64,000 nt of DNA, from contig JBLXBZ010000001.1 of NCBI GenBank assembly GCA_048265185.1, positions 310,001 through 374,000 of the forward strand, written 5' to 3'. How positions within the stretch are numbered: the first letter of the stretch is position 1; every line of letters starts with the position of its first letter. Source of the stretch: JBLXBZ01 sp048265185. Lineage in GTDB: Bacteria > Pseudomonadota > Alphaproteobacteria > Rhizobiales > Stappiaceae. Of the stretch, positions 35,294-43,219 are shown piece by piece. The position numbers and the translations under genes are program-made. Under the pieces are notes generated by a model. It was not told the DNA's origin, ran no database searches, and saw only the letters and a list, made by a program, of their open reading frames with translations.

Positions 35294-36964
35294 ATGTCGA
35301 ACGATCAAACAACCGATCGTGTTCATCCAAAGGTGGGCGAAGCTAAAAATCTTTTGCAAAAAGGCCGGATGAACCGGCGAGAATTTGTAAGAATAGCGAC
35401 GCTTTTAGGCGTTGGCGCCGGCGCGGCTTATGCCGCTGCGGGGCTGCCATCTCCCGCTATGGCCGCGGACAATATGCCTTTTCCTCCCGATGATCCGAAC
35501 GCGAAAACCGGCGGCATATTGAAAGTGGGAATGCAGGTTCAGAAGATCGAAGACCCTGCGACGTACTCTTGGACCCAGATGTCAAATTTAACGCGCCATG
35601 TTGTGGAGCATTTGGCGATGACCGGGCCGGATAATGTGACCCGGCCCATGCTCGCGGAGAAATGGGAGGCGTCAGATGATCTGAAGACGTGGACTTTTTA
35701 TCTTCGCAAGGGCGTCAAGTGGCATAATGGCGATGATTTCACCGCGCACGACGTGAAGTTCAATGTCGAACGTTGGGCTGATCCGGACTTAGGCTCCTCC
35801 AACGTTGGGCTGTCGTCTATCGCCGCCATGCTGGAGGAAGTTGACGGCAAAAAGAAACTGCGCGACGGCGCAATTGAGATCGTAGACCCTTTGACGATCC
35901 GCTTCCATTTGGGGCAGCCGGTTCTGTCTTTCCCAGAGGATATGTATAATTATCCCACGGCTCTGGTTCATCCATCCTTCACGCCGCCATTCTCAAGCAA
36001 CCCGATTGGAACGGGGCCTTATACGTTGGTGGATTTGACCGTCGGGGATAAATGCATCCTCAAGAGGGTCAAGGATTTCGATTACTGGGGGGGAGAAGTC
36101 TATCTAGATGAAATTCATTACTATAATTTCCTGACGGAAAATCAGCTTACCGCTTTCGCTGGCGGCGAATTGGACGCGATTTATGAATTTGGCGTCGAGC
36201 AGATGGAGCTGGCCAAAGCTCTCGACGGCGACATTGTGGCCGCGCGCACGGCGCAAAATCTGTGCTGCCGCTTCCATGTGACCAAGGAGCCGTTCACCGA
36301 CAAACGCGTGCGTCAGGCGATTTTGAAAGCTATCGACAACGGTAAGATCAAGGCGCTGGTTTATCCGGAAGGAGGGGACGTTGGCGAGAACCACCACGTT
36401 GCTCCGGTGCATCCGGAATATTTCACGCTGCCGCCGCTGGAGCGGGATGTTGAGGGCGCTAAGGCGCTTTTGGCTGATGCGGGCTATAGCGATGGACTTG
36501 AACTTACTATTGACGTGGGAAATATTGACGGCCCTTGGCATCAAACTGTTTGCGAAGCCATGCGCGATCAGCTGAAGGACGCTGGCGTTCAGTTGAACGT
36601 TAATGTAATTCCGGCCTCAAAGTATTGGGAAATATGGGATAAAACTCCATTTGGCGCGACTCCGTGGACCCATAGACCGCTTGGAACCATGGCCTTGTCC
36701 CTTGGGTATCGCAGCAATGTTCCCTGGAACGAAAGCGGCTATGCGAACGCTGAGTTCGACGCGGCGCTGGATGACGCTGAATCGACGCTCGACGTTGTGG
36801 AGCGCACCAGTAAAATGGAAAAAATCGAAAAGATGATGCAGGACGACGCCATCATGGTCATGGCGGTTTGGCGGCCGGTCTATACGATCGCCGCCAAATC
36901 GGTTGTCGGCTATCCTGCCCACCCAACGCAGTATCATCAGTTCAACAAGGTTTGGAAATCCTGA
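35294..36964 (+). CDS. ABC transporter substrate-binding protein (SBP family 5), Tat-exported
   Basis: Periplasmic binding protein of the peptide/nickel/oligosaccharide class, 556 residues. An unusually long N-region precedes a twin-arginine motif (MNRREFVRIATLLGV, Arg28-Arg29). A hydrophobic Ala-rich helix follows, with cleavage expected after AMA at 57. The family signature appears as TARPMLAEKWE-type sequence (RPMLAEKWEASDDLKTWTFY) and LRKGVKWHNGDDFTAHDVKF. The ligand cannot be read from sequence. Some SBP5 proteins bind xylo-oligosaccharides, which would suit the adjacent xylBA, but this is only inference. First gene of a four-gene transporter. Confidence 0.9.
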   Translation: MSNDQTTDRVHPKVGEAKNLLQKGRMNRREFVRIATLLGVGAGAAYAAAGLPSPAMAADNMPFPPDDPNAKTGGILKVGMQVQKIEDPATYSWTQMSNLTRHVVEHLAMTGPDNVTRPMLAEKWEASDDLKTWTFYLRKGVKWHNGDDFTAHDVKFNVERWADPDLGSSNVGLSSIAAMLEEVDGKKKLRDGAIEIVDPLTIRFHLGQPVLSFPEDMYNYPTALVHPSFTPPFSSNPIGTGPYTLVDLTVGDKCILKRVKDFDYWGGEVYLDEIHYYNFLTENQLTAFAGGELDAIYEFGVEQMELAKALDGDIVAARTAQNLCCRFHVTKEPFTDKRVRQAILKAIDNGKIKALVYPEGGDVGENHHVAPVHPEYFTLPPLERDVEGAKALLADAGYSDGLELTIDVGNIDGPWHQTVCEAMRDQLKDAGVQLNVNVIPASKYWEIWDKTPFGATPWTHRPLGTMALSLGYRSNVPWNESGYANAEFDAALDDAESTLDVVERTSKMEKIEKMMQDDAIMVMAVWRPVYTIAAKSVVGYPAHPTQYHQFNKVWKS

Positions 36965-37139
36965 CGTCACTGTCTGGAATTTTCGCGACCTCGCGCAGGC
37001 TTCCGGATCATTCGCTCCGGTCGCCTGCGGCGTTTGGCTTGACGCTGCGTGTTGCGGGCGCTCGTGTTGTTCGTCCACCTGAGGAAGGCCGGTTTTCACC
37101 GACGTCAGAGCGGTTTGAAGTTAAAGGCGAATTATTCTG

Positions 37140-38090
37140 ATGTTGAAACTTGTTTTACGGCGTCTGGCGCAGATGCTCTTGATTATGCTGGTTGCGTCTT
37201 TTGTGTTGTTCGCCGTTTTCGACACTCCGGAGTTCAAGAAACGTCTGGCAGTGACGGAACTGGGGGGATTTGCCGTCTCGGCGCTGTCGCAAGAGAGCTA
37301 TGAAAGCTGGTTGGCCGCCAAGGGCTATGACGTGCCTTTTCATCAGCGTTACGTGAACTGGCTGAGCAATGTGGGCGCCGGGAATTTGGGATTTTCTCAT
37401 GAGAAAAACCGGGACGTGGCGCCGCTGATAGCAGAGCGGCTGGCGAACACCGGGATTCTGGCTTTTTTCGTATTCGCGCTGATGATCCCACTGTCGCTGA
37501 CTCTCGGCGTTCTGGCGGGAATGAAGGAGGGAGGGACGCTTGACCGGATTATTTCGGTGTCGTCTGTTGTGACGACTAGTATTCCTGAAATCGCGACGGC
37601 TATTCTTCTTACGGTGATTTTCGGCCTTGGTCTGCATTGGCTCCCGACGAAATCAGCCATGATCAACGGCTTTAGTTTTAAAGAGCTTATTTTGCCGGTG
37701 CTAACGTTGGTGCTTTATGATTTTGGCTATGTGGCGCGTATGACCCGCGCTTCAATGGCGGAGGTCATGACGTCGCAATATATTCGCACGGCCGTACTCA
37801 AGGGAATTCCCTATCGCAGGGTTGTCATGCGTCACGCGCTTCGAAACGCCTTGATCGCGCCTTTCACGATTATCGTCCTTCAACTCAACTGGCTGCTTTC
37901 CGGCGTTGTGGTGGTGGAGGTTTTTTTCGAATATGACGGCTTTGGCAAATTATTGTTGGAGGCTGCGCTGTTCCCTGATGTTGAGGTGGTGCAAGCCTGC
38001 ACGCTGGTTGCTGTGGCTATCGCGGTTTTGTCGCAACTTATATCCGATATTGGCTATACGTTTTTGAACCCACGCATTCGATTTGCGTGA
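37140..38090 (+). CDS. ABC transporter permease, DppB/OppB type
   Basis: Inner-membrane permease of 316 residues. It starts MLKLVLRRLAQMLLIMLVAS, a typical DppB first helix, followed by a periplasmic loop with GNLGFSHEKNRDV. The EAA-type cytoplasmic loop is YIRTAVLKGIPYRRVVMRHALRNAL in two adjoining segments. Five to six hydrophobic segments are visible. A 175-base gap separates it from the binding-protein gene. It overlaps or nearly touches the second permease gene. Confidence 0.93.
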   Translation: MLKLVLRRLAQMLLIMLVASFVLFAVFDTPEFKKRLAVTELGGFAVSALSQESYESWLAAKGYDVPFHQRYVNWLSNVGAGNLGFSHEKNRDVAPLIAERLANTGILAFFVFALMIPLSLTLGVLAGMKEGGTLDRIISVSSVVTTSIPEIATAILLTVIFGLGLHWLPTKSAMINGFSFKELILPVLTLVLYDFGYVARMTRASMAEVMTSQYIRTAVLKGIPYRRVVMRHALRNALIAPFTIIVLQLNWLLSGVVVVEVFFEYDGFGKLLLEAALFPDVEVVQACTLVAVAIAVLSQLISDIGYTFLNPRIRFA

Positions 38091-38104
38091 AGGGAGATGA
38101 TCTA

Positions 38105-39121
38105 ATGCCTGTGACGGAGGCTTCATCTGCGCGCTTGTTTAGATATTTCTCCAGTCCGTTGACGGCTCTCGTGTTGGCGTTCGCCGCTTGGGGCCCGCTA
38201 ACCGTTTATGTGCTGTTCGGCGGCGGCGTAGACAGCTCGATGAAGACTGTTCTTGTGCCGGCTATTCCGGCGACAATCGCGCTTTATGTTATGGCGGTGA
38301 GGAGAATGGGGGAAAGCCGCGTTGCGGTGATCGGACTGACGCTGGTTTTTTTCTGGTTGCTCGCGGCAGTCTCCGTTCCCTTCCTGCCGTTGATGGATCC
38401 CAATAAACCCATTGCTCCTTTTGTGCCGCCATTTTCCGTAAAAAACGATGTTTTTTATTGGCTTGGGACGGATTTCAAAGGCCGGGATATGTTGTCCAGA
38501 GTGCTCTGGGGGTGCCAGCGCGTTCTGGTCTGGGGCATTAGCGCCACCGCCATAGCCTATATGATTGGCGCAATTTTTGGGCTGATCGCGGGATATCTGG
38601 CCGGCTGGTGGGACGAGGTTATTTCATTTATCTCCAATGTTTTTTTGTCTTTCCCGGTGATGGTTCTCTTTATCGTCATTTTGAATTATCTGGGGCCTTC
38701 CGGCTTCAATATCGTCGTGGCGGTGACTTTCGCCTCGGCGCCGGCGATAATGCGTATCGTGCGCGGCTTGACGCTCGACATCAAAACCAGAGATTACATT
38801 TATGCGGCGCAGACGCGCGGCGAAACCCCGCTTTACATCATGCTTGTGGAGCTTTTGCCTAATGTGCGCGGTCCCCTTATCGTGGATTCTTGCCTGCGGC
38901 TTGGATATACGACGGTGGCCATCACCACATTGACGTTTTTGGGGTTGGGGTTACAGCCGCCGGACCCGGACTGGGGGTTGATGATCAAGGAGTCAGCCAA
39001 AACCGCCGTATTATGGAAATTTTCTTATATGCTGATTATTCCGGCGTTTGCTGTTTCAAGTCTCGTTCTCGGGTTTAACCTGTTGGCTGACGGTTTGCGT
39101 GAAATAAGTTTGAGGGACTAA
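38105..39121 (+). CDS. ABC transporter permease, DppC/OppC type
   Basis: Second inner-membrane permease, 338 residues. The conserved N-terminal FYWLGTDFKGRDMLSRVLWG is the DppC/OppC signature. The EAA loop contains RDYIYAAQTRGETPLYIM, and the C-terminus has FLGLGLQPPDPDWGLMIKE. Two additional hydrophobic segments near the N-terminus make it longer than a typical DppC. The frame is open from a GTG at 38087 overlapping the first permease; the ATG at 38105 behind AGGGAGATGA is the better start. Confidence 0.92.
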   Translation: MPVTEASSARLFRYFSSPLTALVLAFAAWGPLTVYVLFGGGVDSSMKTVLVPAIPATIALYVMAVRRMGESRVAVIGLTLVFFWLLAAVSVPFLPLMDPNKPIAPFVPPFSVKNDVFYWLGTDFKGRDMLSRVLWGCQRVLVWGISATAIAYMIGAIFGLIAGYLAGWWDEVISFISNVFLSFPVMVLFIVILNYLGPSGFNIVVAVTFASAPAIMRIVRGLTLDIKTRDYIYAAQTRGETPLYIMLVELLPNVRGPLIVDSCLRLGYTTVAITTLTFLGLGLQPPDPDWGLMIKESAKTAVLWKFSYMLIIPAFAVSSLVLGFNLLADGLREISLRD

Positions 39122-39131
39122 GGCGAACCAA

Positions 39132-41228
39132 ATGAGCGAAATTACGCCAGTGCTTGAATGCCGAAACCTTTCCATCTCCTATGACGCTCGCGCTGGAGAA
39201 ACGCCCGCTGTAATTGACTTTAACCTGAAGCTCATGCCCGGTGAAGCCCACGGTTTGGTTGGTGAATCTGGATGTGGCAAGTCGACGGTGGCTCTGGCGA
39301 TCATGCAGTATCTGGGCAAGAATGGGACCGTCGTTAGCGGTGAAATCTTGTTTGATGGCCGAGACATGCGCGCCATGAACTCTGAGGAGCTGAGGCGGAT
39401 ACGCGGTTCTCAAATCGCCATGGTTTATCAGGAGCCCATGGCCTCGCTCAATCCGTCGATGACTATTGGCGACCAGCTGGCGGAAGTGCCTGTCTATCAC
39501 GACCAGATCTCAAAATCCGAGGCGATGAAGCGTGTTAAAGCCATGCTGAAAAAGGTGCGGCTTCCAGACGTCGAGCGCATCATTTGCGCTTATCCGCACC
39601 AGATTTCCGGAGGGCAGCAGCAGCGCGTCGTCATCGCTATGGCGCTTCTGTCAAATCCAAAACTGCTCTTGCTGGACGAGCCGACCACTGCTCTTGATGT
39701 GACCGTTGAGGCGGGGATCATTGAACTGATCAATGAGCTGTCGGAAGAGCTTGGCGCGGCGATGCTCTATATTTCTCATAATTTGGGCTTGATTTTGGAG
39801 ACTTGTGACCGGCTTACCGTGATGTATTCCGGCGAAGCGGTTGAAGTGGGCGGTATTGGCGATGTTTTTGATCACATGCGCCATCCATACACACGCGGAC
39901 TTTTTGGCTCAATTCCGCTTCCCGGCGCGGATAAGAACGCCCGCCCGCTGGTCGCCATTCCCGGACAGTTGCCGCTGCCGCAAGAGCGCCCCATAGGATG
40001 CAATTTCGCTCCAAGGTGCTCTTTTTTCAAGGGAGGCTTGTGTGATCAGACGTCATTGCCCATGCGGCCTGTTCCGGGAAATGACGCTCATGCGGTGCGT
40101 TGCGAGCGCTTGGGGGAGATTGATTGGCTAGAGGAGGCGGACGAGCTCGACGTCGCGCAAGAGGCCGTCGCCCCTGGAGAGGTGATGCTCGCCGTAGATA
40201 GCTTGTCCAAACACTATGAGGTTGAGAGCGACCGCTTTCTATTTTTTGACCGAGGCGGAGCCCGATTGGTGAAGGCTAATGAGGGCTTGAGCTTCGTCGC
40301 GCGAGAAGCGGAAACCGTGGCGATCGTCGGAGAATCGGGTTGTGGCAAATCCACTTTCGCCAAAGTTTTGATGGGTCTGGAAGACGCCACGAGCGGAGAG
40401 GTTCGTCTTGACGGCCTTGAGATTGGAAAACTTTCAATTGATAAGCGCGACAAGAAAACAGTTTCTCGTTTGCAAATGGTGTTTCAAAACCCTTTTGACA
40501 CGTTGAATCCTTCGCACACCATTGGCGCGCAGATCGCGCGGGTCATTCGTAAATTCGGAGTGACTCATGGCAAGGAGGATATTGAAGACGCTGTTTTCAG
40601 GCTTCTTGACACCGTAAAACTTCCACGGGATTTTGCGCGAAGGCGTCCACGCCAATTGTCAGGCGGACAAAAGCAGCGCGTGGGAATCGCCAGAGCCTTT
40701 GCTGGCAATCCAGATGTGGTCATCGCCGATGAACCGGTTTCAGCGCTCGACGTTTCGGTGCAAGCCGCTGTCGCCGGGTTGCTAATGGACATTCAGCGGG
40801 CGCATCGAACCACCATGATTTTCATTAGTCATGACTTATCGGTTGTACGCTATCTGGCGGACCGGGTCGTGGTGATGTATCTCGGGCGCATTATGGAGCA
40901 GGGAACGACGGCGGAAATTTTCTCTCCTCCCTACCACCCCTACACTGAAGCCTTGCTGGCTGCGGCGCCGGTGGCGGATACAAAAACCCGCAAGCGCTCG
41001 ATTGTTTTGGGATCGGAAATTCCATCGCCGTTGGACCCGCCGAAAGGTTGCCCGTTCTCAACCCGCTGCTCTTATATGATTGAAGGACTCTGCGATGTGC
41101 TGGAGCCCCCGCACAGGGTGTTCAAAGGCGAGCGCGCCACATCCGCCGACAAAGATGGCCATAAAATTCTTTGTCACTTGTCCGAAAAAGAGCTGTTGGA
41201 AATGAAGCCGGTGATTGAGGCGGCGTAA
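39132..41228 (+). CDS. ABC transporter ATP-binding protein, fused DppD-DppF type
   Basis: A 698-residue protein with two complete ABC ATPase domains. Walker A motifs GESGCGKS lie at residues 44-51 and 400-407. ABC signatures are ISGGQQQRVVIAMAL and LSGGQKQRVGIARAF; Walker B reads LLLLDEPTTALDV and VVIADEPVSALDV. Each half ends with the oligopeptide-transporter Cys-rich tail (CNFAPRCSFF...CD and CPFSTRCSYMIEGLCD). It powers the two upstream permeases. Fusion of the two subunits in one chain is known in this family (GsiA, YejF). It starts 10 bases after the permease gene. Confidence 0.94.
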   Translation: MSEITPVLECRNLSISYDARAGETPAVIDFNLKLMPGEAHGLVGESGCGKSTVALAIMQYLGKNGTVVSGEILFDGRDMRAMNSEELRRIRGSQIAMVYQEPMASLNPSMTIGDQLAEVPVYHDQISKSEAMKRVKAMLKKVRLPDVERIICAYPHQISGGQQQRVVIAMALLSNPKLLLLDEPTTALDVTVEAGIIELINELSEELGAAMLYISHNLGLILETCDRLTVMYSGEAVEVGGIGDVFDHMRHPYTRGLFGSIPLPGADKNARPLVAIPGQLPLPQERPIGCNFAPRCSFFKGGLCDQTSLPMRPVPGNDAHAVRCERLGEIDWLEEADELDVAQEAVAPGEVMLAVDSLSKHYEVESDRFLFFDRGGARLVKANEGLSFVAREAETVAIVGESGCGKSTFAKVLMGLEDATSGEVRLDGLEIGKLSIDKRDKKTVSRLQMVFQNPFDTLNPSHTIGAQIARVIRKFGVTHGKEDIEDAVFRLLDTVKLPRDFARRRPRQLSGGQKQRVGIARAFAGNPDVVIADEPVSALDVSVQAAVAGLLMDIQRAHRTTMIFISHDLSVVRYLADRVVVMYLGRIMEQGTTAEIFSPPYHPYTEALLAAAPVADTKTRKRSIVLGSEIPSPLDPPKGCPFSTRCSYMIEGLCDVLEPPHRVFKGERATSADKDGHKILCHLSEKELLEMKPVIEAA

Positions 41229-41244
41229 AATTTGCGGCTTTTGG

Positions 41245-42456
41245 TTAGGCGGCTTTACCGGCGAAATGCCATTCCGGACGGAAACTGTCGGGAATCGGTG
41301 GAAGGTCGTTCATTGACGACGCGCTCATTTCAGTCGTATGTGAGGCGCCGTTGATTTCGCTCAGCAAGGCGTTGGCGAGCGTGTGGGCGACGCCGAAGCT
41401 GATTTTGTAGCCGCCTGTCATGACATAGGTTTTCTTATAGCCGGGGAGCAGGCCGGCGATTGGGTCACGCTTGCTGCATTTGGGACGAACGCCCGCCCAT
41501 TTTTCCACGATCTGCGCGTCATGCAGCAGGGGGCAGAGTTCTTTTGCGGCTCTAGTCAGGCTTTTAATCGCCTCTTCATCCACTTTGACGTCCGCCCATT
41601 CATGCTCCGACGTGCTTCCAACGGCAAGCGAGCCGTCATCGTGGCTAACCACGTATATTCCATCGCTGTAGAGAACGGGAAGGTTGGGAAGAGCTGGCTT
41701 CTCCGGCTTGAACCTGACGGCGTGTCCCTTGACGCCCGCGCCAATATCGCATCCCGTCAGCGCGGCTATGTCTGCGTAACCTTCGTAGCCGGCGCAAAGA
41801 AGCGCCTTGTCGGCCAGAAGCGTGAAAGGTTTTCCCGTGAGACGAACATCTCCCGTTCGCTCGTCAAAACTTTTAAATTCGCATCCATGGAACACGTGCG
41901 CTCCTCGGGCGCGCAGCCATTTCTCCATCACGTTAAGCCACGATTTTGGCGCGATTCTCGCCGCCACATTGTCAAAAGTAAACCCATAAGCTGCGGAATG
42001 CGCAGAAATTAAATCAGGCCAGCCGAACCGGCCCGCAGCCTCATCCGCTTCATGAATTTGATAGGTGTAACCGGTCTGGTCGCTGCGCCAGTGAATTTTG
42101 CTTGTCTCAACGCGTTGCAGCGCATGCGCGCGCTTGTTCTCCGTCGTTAGCGGAATAATGCGTCCTATTCTGGCGTATCCAGCGCTGAGGCCTGTTTCGG
42201 CCTCCAGTTGGCGAACCAGAGGTTCAAGCGAGCGTAACGCTTGAAATTGAAATTCTTTGACAGGCGTCCACCGGGCGGGGAAATGCGGCATTAAGGTTCC
42301 CAAAAACCCGCCGCTGGCGCCGGCTCCGGTCTCACGTTTTTCAATGAGAGCGACAGATAGACCTCTTTGAACGGCGGCGACCGCCGCAGACAGGCCAAAA
42401 ACGCCAGCGCCGATAACAACAAGATCAAAACGGTTTGGAGCGTCATTTTCAGACAC
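41245..42456 (-). CDS. FAD-dependent oxidoreductase (DAO family), possible MnmC oxidoreductase half
   Basis: A 403-residue D-amino-acid-oxidase-fold flavoprotein. The Rossmann motif is DLVVIGAGVFGLSAAVAA (GAGVFG at residues 16-21). The C-terminal FAD contact region includes KWAGVRPKCSKRDPIAGLLP and YVMTGGYKISFGVAHTLAN. It is head-to-head with mnmD, 70 bases apart. In E. coli, a DAO-fold domain and the MnmD methyltransferase are fused as MnmC, where the flavin domain removes the carboxymethyl group of cmnm5U34 in tRNA. The pairing suggests a split MnmC; another amine oxidation is possible. Confidence 0.8.
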   Translation of the reverse strand: MSENDAPNRFDLVVIGAGVFGLSAAVAAVQRGLSVALIEKRETGAGASGGFLGTLMPHFPARWTPVKEFQFQALRSLEPLVRQLEAETGLSAGYARIGRIIPLTTENKRAHALQRVETSKIHWRSDQTGYTYQIHEADEAAGRFGWPDLISAHSAAYGFTFDNVAARIAPKSWLNVMEKWLRARGAHVFHGCEFKSFDERTGDVRLTGKPFTLLADKALLCAGYEGYADIAALTGCDIGAGVKGHAVRFKPEKPALPNLPVLYSDGIYVVSHDDGSLAVGSTSEHEWADVKVDEEAIKSLTRAAKELCPLLHDAQIVEKWAGVRPKCSKRDPIAGLLPGYKKTYVMTGGYKISFGVAHTLANALLSEINGASHTTEMSASSMNDLPPIPDSFRPEWHFAGKAA

Positions 42457-42526
42457 GGCTGGACCTTCCTAGCGAGAGGGAATACTTCTTTGCGGTATCG
42501 TCTGAAACGTGAAGGAATGCAATGCT

Positions 42527-43219
42527 ATGGCGGTGGATTTGCAATGGAGCGAGGACAATGTTCCATACGCCCCCCGGTTTGGAGACAGTTATTTCTCTAA
42601 AGCCGGCGGTCGCGCAGAGACGGAACATGTTTTTTTGAGCGGCAATGATTTGCCGCGGCGCTGGTTGGGACGGTCGCATTTTTCTATTGGCGAATTAGGA
42701 TTTGGGACCGGACTTAACTTCTTTCACACCTTGTGGCGCCTTCGAATGCTGGGCGCGGGGGGGCAAGTCGTTCCCAGACTGCGGTTCGTGTCATTTGAAA
42801 TGTATCCTCTTGATCCCGATGATATGCGCCGCTGCCTTCGTGAGTGGCCGGAATTGCTGCCGGTGGCGGAGCCTTTTCTGGAAAACTGGGCGTTACCTGA
42901 GGGGTGGAGCGTCTTTGAGCAGGACGATGTTGTTTTGCAACTGGCGATCGGAGACGCAGGCGCAATGATAGGTCAATTGGAAGGCGCGATGGACTGTTGG
43001 TACCTTGATGGATTCTCGCCCGCCAAGAATCCGGGGCTTTGGAGCGAGAATTTGCTGGGAGCGGTTGCGCTTAAAACCGCTGAAGATGGAAGCTTTGCGA
43101 CTTATACGGCCGCAGGTTGGGTGAGGCGCAATCTGGAAAACGCAGGTTTCAATGTTGTGAAATGCCCAGGTTTCGCGGGAAAAAGAGACATGAGCCGAGG
43201 AGTTATAAAGCTCACATGA
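42527..43219 (+). CDS. mnmD: tRNA 5-aminomethyl-2-thiouridine methyltransferase MnmD
   Basis: SAM-dependent methyltransferase of the MnmC N-terminal (DUF752) type, 230 residues. It opens DLQWSEDNVPYAPRFGDSYF, and has the SAM motif IGELGFGTGLNFFHTLWRLR. The catalytic/recognition segment CWYLDGFSPAKNPGLWSENL and the closing RRNLENAGFNVVKCPGFAGK are diagnostic. It should make mnm5U34 at the wobble position of tRNAs. The ATG at 42527 follows AAGGAA; a GTG at 42509 is the alternative. The 3' end overlaps the convergent GGDEF-EAL gene by 8 bases. Confidence 0.92.
   Translation: MAVDLQWSEDNVPYAPRFGDSYFSKAGGRAETEHVFLSGNDLPRRWLGRSHFSIGELGFGTGLNFFHTLWRLRMLGAGGQVVPRLRFVSFEMYPLDPDDMRRCLREWPELLPVAEPFLENWALPEGWSVFEQDDVVLQLAIGDAGAMIGQLEGAMDCWYLDGFSPAKNPGLWSENLLGAVALKTAEDGSFATYTAAGWVRRNLENAGFNVVKCPGFAGKRDMSRGVIKLT

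Noticed and set aside
35123..35359. A 78-codon minus-strand frame in the xylA/ABC gap
   Set aside because: It overlaps the start of the binding-protein gene, lacks a ribosome site and has no protein-like features.
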